Origin: Gilliamella sp. B3022
Lineage (GTDB): Bacteria > Pseudomonadota > Gammaproteobacteria > Enterobacterales > Orbaceae
NCBI RefSeq assembly: GCF_028751545.1
Contig: NZ_CP071867.1
Coordinates: forward strand, 2,329,306 to 2,393,305
Reading direction: 5' to 3'
Length of the DNA stretch: 64,000 nucleotides
Part shown: positions 48,019 to 59,825 of the stretch, piece after piece
How positions within the stretch are numbered: the first letter of the stretch is position 1
How the letters are laid out: every line of letters starts with the position of its first letter
Made by a program: the position numbers and the translations under genes
The notes under the pieces: generated by a model
The model's database searches: none
Told to the model about the DNA's origin: nothing
What the model saw: only the letters and a program-made list of their open reading frames with translations

Positions 48019-49647
48019 TTACACATCTCCAGAGATCATTTTCTCATAAATATCTAAATCAGTGTTTAGATGTTCGAAAGTTTCTTCACTTACTTCATTA
48101 CGAATTTTCATTTGTAATAATGCTGTACGTTCTGCACCAATTGCAACCAAGCGCATACGTCTTTCAAGGTTCTCAGCTTCTAGTGCTTTTTGTTCTAAAT
48201 CTTTAAGACCTGTTCTACGTCTTAATGAACCAATAACACGTGAGCCAACTTCGTGGATTATCTCTTGATCTAAACCCGCTTCAGATGTTTCTTGCAGTAA
48301 ATTGTTTTGCATTTTTTCAAGACTAACAATAGCTTCTTCTGCCATTTGTCCTTTCACAGTTAAAATTTCATTGTCTTGTTTAGAATTATCTAAAATTACA
48401 CTTCCTCGTAATAAAATAGGTAATATCACGACCGCGACAATCAATGAAATTAAGATAATTCCTGTAGCAATAAAGACCAATTGATATCGTCCAGCAATAG
48501 TCATTGGAATGGATAATACACCAGCTAAAGTAATTGCTCCACGAACACCAGCGAAAGTTGAAATTAATAGATCGCGGTTTGTATATGACCTAAATGCTAA
48601 AGGTCGTTTTGTCCCAAATGGCATAGTTGGCATCTGTTTCATCGCCCAAAGCCAAGCAAATCTTGTTCCCATTAACACGATAAAAACAAATAAAACAATA
48701 AAGCATAATTGCCATAACTCAATTGACGCATCTGTTTGATTTTCAGCAAAAGTGTTATTTAAAATACTAGGCAGTTGAATACCTAACAGAACAAAAACAA
48801 ATCCGTTAAATACAAAAGTTAACATTGACCATGCACTATCTGATTGTAAACGTGTTGTCAAAGGTGCATTACGCATCATACCAGAATGATTAACGGTCAT
48901 ACCGGCACTTACAGCTGCTAAAATGCCGGAACAATGACATTCTTCAGCAATAATATAAGCCGCAAATGGTAGTAAGAATAATAATACGATTTGGATTGCT
49001 GGGTCATTATTAGTAAGCTTATTTATTTTACGTAAAATCCTTGCATATAACCAAGTAAATAAAACACCAACCGCTAAACCGCCGATAGCAACGACAAAAA
49101 AAGATAAACTAATTTGCCATAAATTAAATTCAAGCAGTCCTGTTGCAATTGCAATCGCAAACTTCAAAGAAACTAGACCAGAAGCGTCATTCATTAATGC
49201 TTCACCTTCAATAATTTCCATTTTTTCTTTGTCTATACGACCTTTACCAACAATACCACTCAAGGCAACAGCATCGGTAGGTGATAAGACAGCTGCGAGG
49301 GCTAAGGCTGCTGCTAATTGGACATTTGGTAACATCCAATGAAGAATGTAACCTAAAGCGATAATTGAGATAACCACCAATACAAGTGCTAATCCAACAA
49401 TTTCTCTGAAATTATATACAAAGTCTTTTACTGATGTTTTTCGACCATCAGCAAACAGTAAGGGAGGTATAAATAAAACAAGAAAGAGTTCTGGATCGAA
49501 TTTTACGTAAACACCAAAAGCGGCAAGAATGCAACCTAATAATATTTGCATTAGCGGTAAAGGTATTTGAATTGGTAACATTTTAACAACGACACCAGAA
49601 AGTGATACAATTAATACGAGAAGTAAAATTATTGAAAAAAGTTCCAT
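48019..49647 (-). CDS. yjcE: CPA1-family Na+/H+ antiporter (YjcE-like)
   Basis: A 542-residue monovalent cation/proton antiporter with 12 or so membrane segments in the first 410 residues and a cytoplasmic helical tail. The family core ALAAVLSPTDAVALSGIVGKGRI and GEALMNDASGLVSLKFAIA (ND motif) match E. coli YjcE, as do the GVRGAITLAGVLSIPM region and the tail. Expected function is cytoplasmic pH and sodium homeostasis. It is the first gene of a two-gene operon with ubiT. Confidence 0.92.
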   Translation of the reverse strand: MELFSIILLLVLIVSLSGVVVKMLPIQIPLPLMQILLGCILAAFGVYVKFDPELFLVLFIPPLLFADGRKTSVKDFVYNFREIVGLALVLVVISIIALGYILHWMLPNVQLAAALALAAVLSPTDAVALSGIVGKGRIDKEKMEIIEGEALMNDASGLVSLKFAIAIATGLLEFNLWQISLSFFVVAIGGLAVGVLFTWLYARILRKINKLTNNDPAIQIVLLFLLPFAAYIIAEECHCSGILAAVSAGMTVNHSGMMRNAPLTTRLQSDSAWSMLTFVFNGFVFVLLGIQLPSILNNTFAENQTDASIELWQLCFIVLFVFIVLMGTRFAWLWAMKQMPTMPFGTKRPLAFRSYTNRDLLISTFAGVRGAITLAGVLSIPMTIAGRYQLVFIATGIILISLIVAVVILPILLRGSVILDNSKQDNEILTVKGQMAEEAIVSLEKMQNNLLQETSEAGLDQEIIHEVGSRVIGSLRRRTGLKDLEQKALEAENLERRMRLVAIGAERTALLQMKIRNEVSEETFEHLNTDLDIYEKMISGDV

Positions 49648-49800
49648 AGCTTGTCTTTTATTTATCCTATAATCCTATTGTTATCATTTGATTATATCGG
49701 ATTTTTATCATAATTTCAGGTTAAATTTCATAAAATTACTTTTTTTTTGTTCAGATAAAATTATTAATCAAAAAAACAACAATCTAAATAAAGGTTCTGC

Positions 49801-50493
49801 ATGGAAAATTGGCAAAGAGCATTTGTTTTGCATACTCGTACTCAAACTGAAAGCAGTTTATTCGTTGATCTTTTTGTTGAAAGTGGAGGCAAAATAACCG
49901 TTTTAGCTAAAGGAGCTCGACGAAAGAATTCTACTTTAAAAGGCCTTTTACAGCCGTTTACCCCTTTAATTGTACAATGTTCTGGCAAGGGTAATATAAA
50001 AATATTGCGTCAGGTAGAAGCGATGTCACTCACTTTACCACTAGTTTCGATTTCATTATATAGCGCTTTTTATTTAAATGAATTATTACACCGCGTATTA
50101 ATTGCAGATACTGATATGCCAACACTTTTTGACGATTATTTAAAAAGTTTGCAACAACTGGCACAACAAATTCCTGCTGAGAATGTACTGCGTATTTTTG
50201 AACTTTCATTATTAGAAAATTTAGGTTATCACGTAGATTTTTTTCATTGTAGCGTAACAGGTGATGATATTGTTGAATCAATGTATTATCAATATCAATC
50301 CGAAAAGGGATTTATCAGTAGTTTATTAAGAAATAATACCAGTTTTACTGGTGAACAGGTATTGGCTTTAGGAAACCGTGTTTTTAATAGTCCTGATACA
50401 TTAAAAGCCGCTAAACGTTTTACTCGAATGGCTTTAAAACCTTACGTAGGTTCAAAGCCCTTTAAGAGTAGAGAATTATTTCTAAAAATATAA
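49801..50493 (+). CDS. recO: DNA repair protein RecO
   Basis: A recombination mediator that helps RecR load RecA on SSB-coated DNA. The 230-residue protein has an N-terminal OB fold (RAFVLHTRTQTESSLFVDLF, ITVLAKGARRKNS) and a helical C-terminal domain including LNELLHRVLIADTDMPTLFDDY. The length is close to E. coli RecO. It is isolated here rather than in the rnc-era operon. Confidence 0.95.
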   Translation: MENWQRAFVLHTRTQTESSLFVDLFVESGGKITVLAKGARRKNSTLKGLLQPFTPLIVQCSGKGNIKILRQVEAMSLTLPLVSISLYSAFYLNELLHRVLIADTDMPTLFDDYLKSLQQLAQQIPAENVLRIFELSLLENLGYHVDFFHCSVTGDDIVESMYYQYQSEKGFISSLLRNNTSFTGEQVLALGNRVFNSPDTLKAAKRFTRMALKPYVGSKPFKSRELFLKI

Positions 50494-50540
50494 CTTTATA
50501 AAATGATTAACGATAAATTTTTTAAATTATTGATATAATT

Positions 50541-50990
50541 TTATCTAGTTAATTTATTAATTAAAAAATTAAGTTGATTAGCAAATTTTTCGCGATCCTT
50601 ATATGAAAATGGAGCAGGTCCTTTAGTTTGGATTCCACTTGCTCGCAGTGTTTCCATAAAATCTCTCATCACTAGTCGCTCTTTAATTGAATCTAAAGTA
50701 TAAATTTCACCTCTAGGCGTAAGAACAAAAGCACCTTTCTTTAATACATCGGATGCTAATGGTATATCTGATGTAATAACTAAATCATTGAGTTCAACAA
50801 GTTCGACAATTTTGTTATCCGCTTTATCAAAGCCATTTTCCACTAGTAATCTAGTAATAAAAGGTGAAGAGGGAATATTTAACCATTGATTAGCAATTAA
50901 CTTCGTATTGATTGATTTACGAATCGCGTTTCGAAATAAAATTTCTTTAATTGGGTTAGGGCATGCATCAGCATCGATCCAAATGTTCAT
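50541..50990 (-). CDS. yaiI: YaiI/YqxD family (DUF188, PIN-like) protein
   Basis: A 149-residue protein of the UPF0178 family with a PIN-like fold. [20 protein letters not shown] at the start, the [25 protein letters not shown] block and the ending region [21 protein letters not shown] are family hallmarks. The acidic residues suggest a nuclease, but no activity is established. It converges on recO and is divergent from thrS. Confidence 0.93.
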   Translation of the reverse strand: MNIWIDADACPNPIKEILFRNAIRKSINTKLIANQWLNIPSSPFITRLLVENGFDKADNKIVELVELNDLVITSDIPLASDVLKKGAFVLTPRGEIYTLDSIKERLVMRDFMETLRASGIQTKGPAPFSYKDREKFANQLNFLINKLTR

Positions 50991-51088
50991 AATAGTATCA
51001 ATAAATAATTTAACTTAAACAGTAATGAATCATAAAGCATTTAAAACGTTTTAGTATTCAAATTTTGTCCAAAAGTTTTATTTTAACT

Positions 51089-51114
51089 ATCTCTTTCAGT
51101 ATACTGAAAGAGAT
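51089..51114. repeat. 26-bp perfect palindrome upstream of thrS
   Basis: ATCTCTTTCAGTA and TACTGAAAGAGAT form an uninterrupted palindrome between divergent yaiI and thrS. It has no T run on either side and lies about 35 bp upstream of the predicted thrS -35 element, so a regulator binding site is plausible. Confidence 0.6.
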
Positions 51115-51148
51115 TCATTATTAATATTAATAAGGTTACTATTTTTAT

Positions 51149-51176
51149 TTGAAATCCTTATGATAAATGGTAGTAT
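51149..51176 (+). promoter_or_regulatory. Candidate thrS promoter (extended -10)
   Basis: TTGAAA (51149-51154), a 16-bp spacer and TAGTAT (51171-51176), preceded by TGG in the extended -10 position. Transcription would start near 51183, giving a leader of about 70 bases. Confidence 0.55.
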
Positions 51177-51212
51177 ACGCGATCTATTATTTTATATGCA
51201 ATATTTACACAT

Positions 51213-51233
51213 GTGCGCTTTCGTGTGGCGCAC
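51213..51233 (+). promoter_or_regulatory. thrS translational operator: tRNA-Thr anticodon-arm mimic
   Basis: GTGCGCT pairs with GGCGCAC (7 bp including a closing U-G) around the seven-base loop TTCGTGT. Read as an anticodon loop, U33 precedes C34-G35-U36, the anticodon CGU of a threonine tRNA. The CGU occupies -32 to -30 relative to the thrS start, the same place as the anticodon-like triplet of the E. coli thrS operator. There, threonyl-tRNA synthetase binds and represses its own translation. Confidence 0.85.
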
Positions 51234-51253
51234 CACTGTTATAAGGATTTATT

Positions 51254-53179
51254 ATGCCAATTATTACTCTTCCTGACGGAAGTCAACGTCAATTTGATAA
51301 ACCAGTGACTGTTCTAGAAGTTGCACAAAGTATTGGAGCAGGGCTTGCTAAGGCGTGTATTGCTGGGCGTGTAAATGGTCAACGTAAAGATGCCTGTGAT
51401 GTAATTGATGAGGATGCAACATTGGCGATTATTACAGCCAAAGATGAAGACGGTTTAGAGATTATTCGTCACTCTTGTGCCCATTTATTAGGTCATGCTA
51501 TTAAACAATTATGGCCTAACACGCAAATGGCGATTGGTCCCACTATTGACAATGGTTTCTATTACGATATCGATTTAGACCATTCTTTAACTCAGGAAGA
51601 TCTTGATGCTTTAGAAAAACGTATGCACGAATTAGCAAAAAAAGATTATGAAGTAAAAAAGGAAGTTGTAAGCTGGGAACGCGCTAGAGAAGTATTTTGG
51701 GAACGTCGTGAACCATATAAAATTGCCATTTTAGACGAAAATATTTCTAAGGATTCAACACCAGCTCTTTATCATCATGAAGAATATATTGATATGTGCC
51801 GAGGACCGCATGTTCCGAATATGCGTTTTTGTCATCATTTTAAACTGCAAAAAATCGCTGGTGCTTATTGGCGTGGTAATAGTGATAATAAAATGTTACA
51901 GCGCATTTATGGCACAGCTTGGGCGGATAAAAAACAACTAGATAGTTATTTACAATTTTTAGAAGAAGCGGCAAAACGGGATCACCGTAAAATTGGTAAA
52001 CAACTAGATCTTTATCATATGCAAGAAGAAGCACCAGGTATGGTATTTTGGCATAATGATGGTTGGATTATATTTCGTGAACTAGAAGTTTTTGTTCGTA
52101 CCAAACTAAAAGAATATAATTATCAAGAAGTAAAAGGTCCATTTATGATGGATCGCGTATTATGGGAAAAAACAGGTCATTGGGGCAACTATAAAGAATT
52201 AATGTTTGTTACTTCATCTGAAAATCGTGAATATTGTATTAAACCAATGAACTGCCCAGGTCATGTGCAAATTTTTAATCAAGGACTAAAATCTTATCGT
52301 GATTTGCCTTTACGTATGGCTGAGTTTGGTAGTTGCCATCGTAATGAACCTTCTGGTTCACTACATGGTCTAATGCGAGTTCGTGGCTTTACCCAAGATG
52401 ATGCGCACATATTCTGCACGGAAGAGCAAATTCGAGGTGAGGTAAATAGTTGTATTAAAATGGTTTATGATACTTACCGTACCTTTGGTTTTATAGATAT
52501 TACTGTGAAATTATCAACTCGCCCAGAAAAACGTATTGGTAAAGATGAAACATGGGATTTAGCTGAAAAAGATTTAGCGGAATGTTTAACTGAAAATGGT
52601 ATTGAATTTGAATATTTACCTGGCGAAGGTGCATTTTATGGACCAAAGATTGAATTTACTTTACATGATTGTTTAGGGCGAGCGTGGCAATGTGGTACAG
52701 TTCAGCTTGATTTTATGCTACCTGAGCGTCTAGATGCGACCTACGTTGGTGAAGATAACGAACGTCATACACCAGTAATGATCCATAGAGCAATTTTAGG
52801 TTCCATGGAGCGTTTCATGGGAATATTGACCGAAAATTGTGCAGGTTTTTTCCCAACATGGCTTGCTCCTTTGCAAGTTGCAGTAATAAATATTACGGAT
52901 AATCAAGCTGAATATGCTAAACAATTAACCGAGCAATTGCAAAAAGTTGGAATTAGAGCAAAAGCGGACTTGAGAAATGAGAAAATTGGGTTTAAAATTC
53001 GGGAGCATACTCTAAAACGTGTTCCGTATATGTTTGTTTGTGGAGACAAAGAAATGCAATCAGGAACAATTTCAGTTCGAACTCGTCAAGGTAAAGATCT
53101 TGGTAGCTTTGAAGTGAAACATGTTATAGAATTGTTGCTTAATGAAATTCATAGTCGTTCATTGGAACAGATGGATTAA
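51254..53179 (+). CDS. thrS: Threonyl-tRNA synthetase
   Basis: A class II synthetase that charges tRNA-Thr. The 641-residue protein has the N-terminal TGS domain (about 1-62), the [10 protein letters not shown] editing motif (His73, His77), the catalytic core with CPGHVQIF (zinc cysteine) and [24 protein letters not shown], and the C-terminal anticodon-binding domain. It opens the thrS-infC-rpmI-rplT-pheM-pheST-ihfA cluster, and the operator hairpin in its leader points to autoregulation. Confidence 0.98.
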   Translation: MPIITLPDGSQRQFDKPVTVLEVAQSIGAGLAKACIAGRVNGQRKDACDVIDEDATLAIITAKDEDGLEIIRHSCAHLLGHAIKQLWPNTQMAIGPTIDNGFYYDIDLDHSLTQEDLDALEKRMHELAKKDYEVKKEVVSWERAREVFWERREPYKIAILDENISKDSTPALYHHEEYIDMCRGPHVPNMRFCHHFKLQKIAGAYWRGNSDNKMLQRIYGTAWADKKQLDSYLQFLEEAAKRDHRKIGKQLDLYHMQEEAPGMVFWHNDGWIIFRELEVFVRTKLKEYNYQEVKGPFMMDRVLWEKTGHWGNYKELMFVTSSENREYCIKPMNCPGHVQIFNQGLKSYRDLPLRMAEFGSCHRNEPSGSLHGLMRVRGFTQDDAHIFCTEEQIRGEVNSCIKMVYDTYRTFGFIDITVKLSTRPEKRIGKDETWDLAEKDLAECLTENGIEFEYLPGEGAFYGPKIEFTLHDCLGRAWQCGTVQLDFMLPERLDATYVGEDNERHTPVMIHRAILGSMERFMGILTENCAGFFPTWLAPLQVAVINITDNQAEYAKQLTEQLQKVGIRAKADLRNEKIGFKIREHTLKRVPYMFVCGDKEMQSGTISVRTRQGKDLGSFEVKHVIELLLNEIHSRSLEQMD

Positions 53180-53206
53180 CGATAAATTAATTTGGAGGAA
53201 TGAGAT

Positions 53207-53746
53207 ATTAAAGTCAGTAAACGTATTCAGTCAACACGCGCACATAAGATCAATGATGAAATTACTGCTCGTGAGGTGAGGTTAACCGGCGTCGATGGTG
53301 AGCAGCTCGGTATAGTAAGCTTAGAAGAAGCTTTAAAACAAGCGGAAGAAGCAACTTTAGATTTAGTCGAAATAAGCCCTAATGCAGAGCCACCTGTTTG
53401 TCGAATTATGGATTATGGCAAGTTCCTCTATGAAAAGAGTAAAGCAACAAAAGAACAGAAGAAAAAGCAAAAGGTTGTTCAGGTTAAGGAAATTAAGTTC
53501 CGACCTGGTACAGATGAAGGCGACTATCAGGTAAAACTCCGCAGCCTGATTCGCTTTCTTGAAGATGGCGATAAAGCTAAAGTCACGCTCCGTTTTCGTG
53601 GACGTGAAATGGCTCACCAACAGTTAGGTACTGAGATGCTTGATCGTATTAAGGAAGACTTAGCTGATTTGGCAATTATTGAATCTTATCCAACTAAGAT
53701 TGAAGGTCGTCAAATGGTAATGGTGTTAGCGCCGAAGAAGAAGTAA
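53207..53746 (+). CDS. infC: Translation initiation factor IF-3 (AUU start)
   Basis: Binds the 30S subunit and proofreads start-codon choice. The frame extends upstream of the GTG at 53276 to ATT at 53207, eight bases after GGAGG. This gives 179 residues beginning [18 protein letters not shown], which aligns with the E. coli N-terminus. The rare AUU start is the classic feature by which IF-3 limits its own synthesis. C-terminal blocks such as [16 protein letters not shown] and [12 protein letters not shown] are essentially identical to other IF-3 proteins. Confidence 0.97.
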   Translation: MKVSKRIQSTRAHKINDEITAREVRLTGVDGEQLGIVSLEEALKQAEEATLDLVEISPNAEPPVCRIMDYGKFLYEKSKATKEQKKKQKVVQVKEIKFRPGTDEGDYQVKLRSLIRFLEDGDKAKVTLRFRGREMAHQQLGTEMLDRIKEDLADLAIIESYPTKIEGRQMVMVLAPKKK

Positions 53747-53830
53747 TGGTTTTGCAAGTTATTTTTTAGTTTTCTAAAAATTACACCATTATTTTATTTT
53801 TATTAACAATGCGAAGTGGAAATTAATAAA

Positions 53831-54028
53831 ATGCCTAAAATTAAAACTGTAAAAGGCGCAGCAAAGCGCTTTAAAAAAACAGCTTCTGGTGGCTTTAAGC
53901 ATAAGCAAGCGAACAAAAGCCATATCCTAACCAAAAAATCAACTAAGCGTAAACGTCATTTACGCGGTTTGACTACCGTGTCAAAAGGCGATTTAGGTTT
54001 AGTTACTGCGTGTGTTCCATACGCTTAA
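53831..54028 (+). CDS. rpmI: 50S ribosomal protein L35
   Basis: A 65-residue, very basic protein starting [16 protein letters not shown] after initiator Met, with [13 protein letters not shown] near the end, all as in bacterial L35. The ATG at 53831 gives the family length; an ATG five codons earlier would add non-conserved residues. It lies between infC and rplT. Confidence 0.97.
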   Translation: MPKIKTVKGAAKRFKKTASGGFKHKQANKSHILTKKSTKRKRHLRGLTTVSKGDLGLVTACVPYA

Positions 54029-54057
54029 TTTATTGGTTAATTAATTAGAGGATATAG

Positions 54058-54417
<360 letters not shown>

Positions 54418-54427
54418 CTTTATAAGA

Positions 54428-54448
54428 GCCGAGTTATCTCGGCTTTTA
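54428..54448 (+). terminator. Rho-independent terminator after rplT
   Basis: GCCGAG-TTAT-CTCGGC followed by TTTT, eleven bases past the rplT stop and before the pheM leader. Confidence 0.8.
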
Positions 54449-54486
54449 TCATTTTATCGACAATATGATTTAAGAGTTAAGTAATT

Positions 54487-54543
54487 ATGAAATTAGTTGT
54501 TTTTCGTTTCTTTTTTAGCGTCATTAAAAATATTCTTTCGTGA
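54487..54543 (+). CDS. pheM: Phenylalanyl-tRNA synthetase operon leader peptide
   Basis: An 18-codon open frame MKLVVFRFFFSVIKNILS with four Phe codons in the block FRFFF, the same block as in E. coli PheM. It precedes a terminator hairpin and pheS. When Phe-tRNA is scarce the ribosome stalls at the Phe codons and favours antitermination, raising pheST expression. Confidence 0.9.
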   Translation: MKLVVFRFFFSVIKNILS

Positions 54544-55608
<1,065 letters not shown>

Positions 55609-55624
55609 TTCTGGAGATCAAAAC

Positions 55625-58012
55625 ATGAAATTTAGTGAAAGTTGGCTACGTGAATGGATCAATCCAGAAATTAGTAGCAAAATGCTAGCCGACCAATTAA
55701 CGATGGCTGGTTTAGAAGTTGATGACATGGAAAAGGTTGCAGGGGATTTTACTGGCGTTGTAATAGGAAAAGTTGTTGAATGTACACAACATCCTAATGC
55801 AGATAAACTTCGTGTAACTAAAGTGGACATTGGTAAAGATGAATTACTTGATATTGTTTGTGGTGCACCAAATTGCCGTCAAGGTTTAATGGTTGCTTGC
55901 GCAACTGTTGGGGCTGTTTTACCAGGAGATTTCAGAATCAAATCTGCAAAACTCCGTGGTGAACCTTCAGAAGGAATGTTGTGCTCTTATTCTGAATTAG
56001 GTATTGCTGATGATCATAATGGTATTATTGAATTACCTAATAATGCACCGTTAGGAGAAGATATTCGAGAGTATTTAAATCTTAACGATGTGATGATTGA
56101 TATAAGTGTTACACCAAATCGTGCCGATTGTTTTGGTATTGTTGGTGTTGCTAGAGATATCTCAGCTGTAAACAATATACCAATGAAGGAGCTTAAAGTA
56201 GAAAAGGTACCTGCGTCAATTTCTGATACCGTCTCAATTCAAATAGATGTTCCAAAAGCAGCCCCTCGCTACTTAGGAAGAGTGATCAAAAACATCAATA
56301 TCCATGCCACTACGCCATTATGGATGAAAGAAAAGTTGCGTCGTGGTGGAATCCGTTCAGTTGATGCCGTTGTCGATATTACTAATTATGTATTACTAGA
56401 ACTTGGTCACCCAATGCATGCGTTTGATTTAGACCAAATTGAAAAAGGCATTATTGTTCGTTATGCTCATCAAGACGAAGAAATCACATTACTTAATGGC
56501 AATGAAGTTAAATTGAATGATAAAACTTTAGTTATTGCTGATCATAATAAAGTATTAGCAATTGCAGGAATTATGGGCGGTGAGAAATCAAGTGTAATAC
56601 AATCCACAAAAAATATTTTTCTTGAGTCCGCTTATTTTGCACCATTAGCAATTGCCGGTAAAGCTCGAGAATATGGTCTACATACCGAGGCTTCTCACCG
56701 CTATGAACGAGGTGTGGATCCAGAATTACAATTTGTAGCAATGGAAAGAGCGACGCAATTATTAGTTGATATTTGTAAAGGGGAGGTTGGACCAGTTATT
56801 GAAGTTACAAATCAAAGTGGATTACCTTCACAAGCTACCATAAAGTTACGCCGTAACAGAATTGATCGAATCATAGGTTATACAATTGAAACACAAAAAA
56901 TAACGGATATTTTAGTTCGACTTGGTTGTGAAGTAGACTATCAAGACGATATTTGGATCGTTAAATCACCTAGCTGGCGTTTTGATTTACAAATTGAAGA
57001 AGATTTAGTTGAAGAAGTTGCTCGCGTTTATGGATATAACAACATTCCGAATGCAAATATGAAAATTGAATCTGTGATGCAACCAAAACCTGAAAGTAAT
57101 ATATCATTACGCCGGATAAAAGAGTTATTGGTTGATCGTGGTTATCAAGAGGCTGTAACCTATAGTTTTGTTGATCCTAAAATTCAGCACATTCTTCATC
57201 CGAATGAAACGGCAATTACTCTACCAAATCCAATTTCCAGTGAAATGTCTGCGATGCGTTTATCACTGTGGTCAGGATTATTAAATGCAGTACTCTATAA
57301 CCAAAATCGACAACAATCTCGCATACGACTATTTGAAACAGGCTTATGTTTTATACCAGATGAAAAATGTGAGTTCGGTGTACGTCAAGAATTGATGCTT
57401 TCTGGGATTATTACTGGTAATTTATATGAAGACCATTGGCAATTACCTAAAAAGAGCGTTGATTATTATGATCTAAAAGGGGACCTTGAAGCAATTTTCT
57501 CACTCTTAGGTTGTGATGAACAAGTCCAATTTAACAGAGCAGAATTACCAGCTTTACATCCAGGACAAAGTGCAGCAATCAATCTAAATGAAGAGGTTAT
57601 TGGTTATTTGGGTGTGTTGCATCCAGAAATCGAAAAAAAATTATCTTTAAATAGTAAAACGCTTGTTTTTGAAATAAATTTAGCTAAAATTAACTTTAAA
57701 AAGGTGCCTGTTGCCAAAGACCTTTCAAAATATCCGTCAAACAAACGAGATATAGCGATTATTGTTTCAAATACAATTCCAGCAGCAGAAATTATTTCAG
57801 TGTGTAAACAAGCTGGAGGGGAGCAACTTGTGAAAGTTAATCTATTTGATGTCTATCAAGGTGATAACATCGATGTAGATCAAAAAAGTCTCGCTATCAG
57901 TTTGATTTTACAAGACAAATCACGTACACTTGAAGAAGAAGATATAACAAACATTGTAAGCAAGTGTGTTACTGCCTTACAAAATCGTTTTAAAGCCCTA
58001 TTAAGAGAATAA
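55625..58012 (+). CDS. pheT: Phenylalanyl-tRNA synthetase beta subunit
   Basis: The 795-residue beta subunit, with the N-terminal tRNA-binding domain ([15 protein letters not shown]), B1/B5 and the B3/B4 editing domain. A catalytic-like core and a C-terminal anticodon-binding ferredoxin fold ([14 protein letters not shown]) complete it. It lies 16 bases after pheS and five before ihfA, as in E. coli. Confidence 0.98.
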   Translation: MKFSESWLREWINPEISSKMLADQLTMAGLEVDDMEKVAGDFTGVVIGKVVECTQHPNADKLRVTKVDIGKDELLDIVCGAPNCRQGLMVACATVGAVLPGDFRIKSAKLRGEPSEGMLCSYSELGIADDHNGIIELPNNAPLGEDIREYLNLNDVMIDISVTPNRADCFGIVGVARDISAVNNIPMKELKVEKVPASISDTVSIQIDVPKAAPRYLGRVIKNINIHATTPLWMKEKLRRGGIRSVDAVVDITNYVLLELGHPMHAFDLDQIEKGIIVRYAHQDEEITLLNGNEVKLNDKTLVIADHNKVLAIAGIMGGEKSSVIQSTKNIFLESAYFAPLAIAGKAREYGLHTEASHRYERGVDPELQFVAMERATQLLVDICKGEVGPVIEVTNQSGLPSQATIKLRRNRIDRIIGYTIETQKITDILVRLGCEVDYQDDIWIVKSPSWRFDLQIEEDLVEEVARVYGYNNIPNANMKIESVMQPKPESNISLRRIKELLVDRGYQEAVTYSFVDPKIQHILHPNETAITLPNPISSEMSAMRLSLWSGLLNAVLYNQNRQQSRIRLFETGLCFIPDEKCEFGVRQELMLSGIITGNLYEDHWQLPKKSVDYYDLKGDLEAIFSLLGCDEQVQFNRAELPALHPGQSAAINLNEEVIGYLGVLHPEIEKKLSLNSKTLVFEINLAKINFKKVPVAKDLSKYPSNKRDIAIIVSNTIPAAEIISVCKQAGGEQLVKVNLFDVYQGDNIDVDQKSLAISLILQDKSRTLEEEDITNIVSKCVTALQNRFKALLRE

Positions 58013-58017
58013 TAACT

Positions 58018-58311
58018 ATGACATTAACTAAAGCTGATATTGCAGATCGTCTTACCGAAAAATTTAATATTGATCGTCAAGAAGCTAAAGTCCTTGTTGA
58101 ACTTTTTTTTGAAGAGATTCGAGTGGCTTTAGAAAAAGGGGAACCAGTGAAATTATCTGGATTTGGTAATTTTGCTATACGTGATAAAAATTCACGCCCT
58201 GGTCGTAATCCTAAAACTGGTGAAAGTGTGGATATTTCAGCTCGTCGAGTTGTTACATTTAGACCAGGTATTAAATTTAGAGAGCGAGTAGAAAAGAATT
58301 TAGCACTATAG
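58018..58311 (+). CDS. ihfA: Integration host factor alpha subunit
   Basis: A 97-residue DNA-bending protein. [21 protein letters not shown] and the beta-arm [23 protein letters not shown] carry the IHF-alpha signature and the intercalating proline. It acts with IHF-beta in recombination, transcription and replication control. It is the last gene of the pheST operon. Confidence 0.97.
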   Translation: MTLTKADIADRLTEKFNIDRQEAKVLVELFFEEIRVALEKGEPVKLSGFGNFAIRDKNSRPGRNPKTGESVDISARRVVTFRPGIKFRERVEKNLAL

Positions 58312-58412
58312 TTTATTATGTAGGATTAAATTCTATACTCTTATTACAATCGCCTTTCTTTGAAATTTAGATTAAGGAAAGGTCGGTTGGATATGGTATA
58401 ACAAAATAATAA

Positions 58413-58446
58413 TTGAAATAATTTCATAATTAAAGCATAATATAAT
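58413..58446 (+). promoter_or_regulatory. Candidate promoter of ffs
   Basis: A perfect TATAAT at 58441-58446 lies nine bases before the RNA. TTGAAA at 58413-58418 has a 17-bp spacer to the overlapping CATAAT at 58436-58441. Confidence 0.5.
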
Positions 58447-58454
58447 CTTTCCTA

Positions 58455-58567
58455 TGGAGGCTCTATGGGTCCTCTTGCAACATTTTTTTGCTCATCAGGT
58501 CAGGTCCGGAAGGAAGCAGCCAAAGTAAAAAATATGTGTGTGAGATGTGGCTGATAGGGTCTCCACC
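58455..58567 (+). ncRNA. ffs: 4.5S signal recognition particle RNA
   Basis: The RNA scaffold of the bacterial SRP with Ffh. The conserved apical loop core TCAGGTCCGGAAGGAAGCAG is present near 58500-58519, and the 5' end (GGAGGCTCTAT) pairs with the 3' end (ATAGGGTCTCC) to make the long hairpin. The length of about 113 bases is typical of the short gammaproteobacterial form. Confidence 0.95.
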
Positions 58568-58657
58568 ACAAAATACTTTTATACTAAAATTATCTGTTTT
58601 ATAATAAAAAATAATAAAAATAAGAAATATAAGAAATGATGCATAAGGAAATTTATT

Positions 58658-59797
58658 TTGAAATTACCGTCTCTTCTTCCAATAGCACTAGCCATATTTT
58701 TGAGTGGTTGTTCAGTTTTACCGCATTCTGGACCCAGCTTTTCTTCAATAAAAAATATAAATAAGCAGGATTCCAAAAGAGATGACATTTATAGTAAAGT
58801 TAACTTAGTCGATCTAAATGATTCAATCAATTTTACTAAAGATATTAACTCATCCAAAATCCCTATAAAATTTATCAATGAAACAACAAATCAAGTTCAA
58901 CAAGTTGATCGAATCGGAAAAGGGGATAGTCTAAAAATCTCAATTATTGAAACTCCACCGGCAATATTATTTACAGGTTCAAGTGATACAGGTGCACCAA
59001 GAACTGGTTTGACGGATTTGCCAATAGTAACTGTTGATTCAAAGGGACTTATTTCATTACCATTTGTAGGAGTTCTAAAAGTTGATGATAAAAATCCTTC
59101 GCAAGTACAAAATGAGATAGTCGAAAAACTATCAGGTATTGCTAATAGACCCCAAATCATTATTACTGTGTTAGAAAAAAGATCGTCAACAGTTACTGTT
59201 ATTGGGGACAAGTTTAGTGGAAAAATGACCCTTACAGCTAAGGGAGAGCAATTACTAGATGCTGTTGCCATGTTAGGTAACAATATGTACGATATTAAAG
59301 ATACATTAATACAAGTTACTAGAAATAAAAAAAATAGCCAAATCCCCTTAAGTTTAATTTTATCCAATCCTCAATTTAATATTCAACTTCAACAGAATGA
59401 TGTAATTACATTAGTTAATAAGCCAAGCTCTTTTATTTCAATGGGTGCCACAGGAGCAACTAAAGAAGTAGCTTTTGAAGCTGTAGGAATTAATTTATCT
59501 CAAGCACTCGGTCGCATTGGTGGTTTAAATGACAATAAGGCAAATGCAAAGGGTGTGTTTGTATTTAGATATCAAGATAACTTATTAGTCAATGATAAGA
59601 AAGAAACGATTCCAACCGTTTTTCAAATAGACTTAACTAATCCTAATTCATTTTTCATAATGAAAAATTTTCAAATTCAAAATAATGATATTGTTTACGT
59701 TGCATCTGCACCTATTATTGAACTACAAAAATTCTTATATGCTGTATTTTCACCTGGTGTAGGGATGATTAATCAAGTTAGCCAAGTTACAGAATAA
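58658..59797 (+). CDS. Capsule polysaccharide export outer-membrane lipoprotein (BexD/CtrA/Wza type)
   Basis: A 379-residue OPX protein that forms the outer-membrane channel for capsule export. The start is TTG at 58658, seven bases after AAGGA, and the lipobox LSGC places the lipid on Cys18. The polysaccharide export (PES) domain covers RIGKGDSLKISIIETP to ITVLEKR, followed by two SLBB-type repeats (STVTVIGDKFSGKM and the AFEAVGINLSQALGRIGGL region). It is the first gene of the export operon and resembles BexD/CtrA more than the larger KpsD. Confidence 0.88.
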   Translation: MKLPSLLPIALAIFLSGCSVLPHSGPSFSSIKNINKQDSKRDDIYSKVNLVDLNDSINFTKDINSSKIPIKFINETTNQVQQVDRIGKGDSLKISIIETPPAILFTGSSDTGAPRTGLTDLPIVTVDSKGLISLPFVGVLKVDDKNPSQVQNEIVEKLSGIANRPQIIITVLEKRSSTVTVIGDKFSGKMTLTAKGEQLLDAVAMLGNNMYDIKDTLIQVTRNKKNSQIPLSLILSNPQFNIQLQQNDVITLVNKPSSFISMGATGATKEVAFEAVGINLSQALGRIGGLNDNKANAKGVFVFRYQDNLLVNDKKETIPTVFQIDLTNPNSFFIMKNFQIQNNDIVYVASAPIIELQKFLYAVFSPGVGMINQVSQVTE

Positions 59798-59825
59798 ACT
59801 ATTAATTGATAGGCTTGATACTACT

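Larger units (their letters stand above)
58312..58657. other. Intergenic region carrying ffs
   Basis: Apart from the 4.5S RNA gene and its promoter it holds an imperfect hairpin (CCTTTC with GAAAGG, near 58351-58383) after ihfA that may help terminate the pheST-ihfA transcript. Confidence 0.6.

Noticed and set aside
49688-49897. 69-residue frame overlapping the start of recO
   Set aside because: It overlaps recO in another frame, and its sequence is typical of AT-rich intergenic translation.
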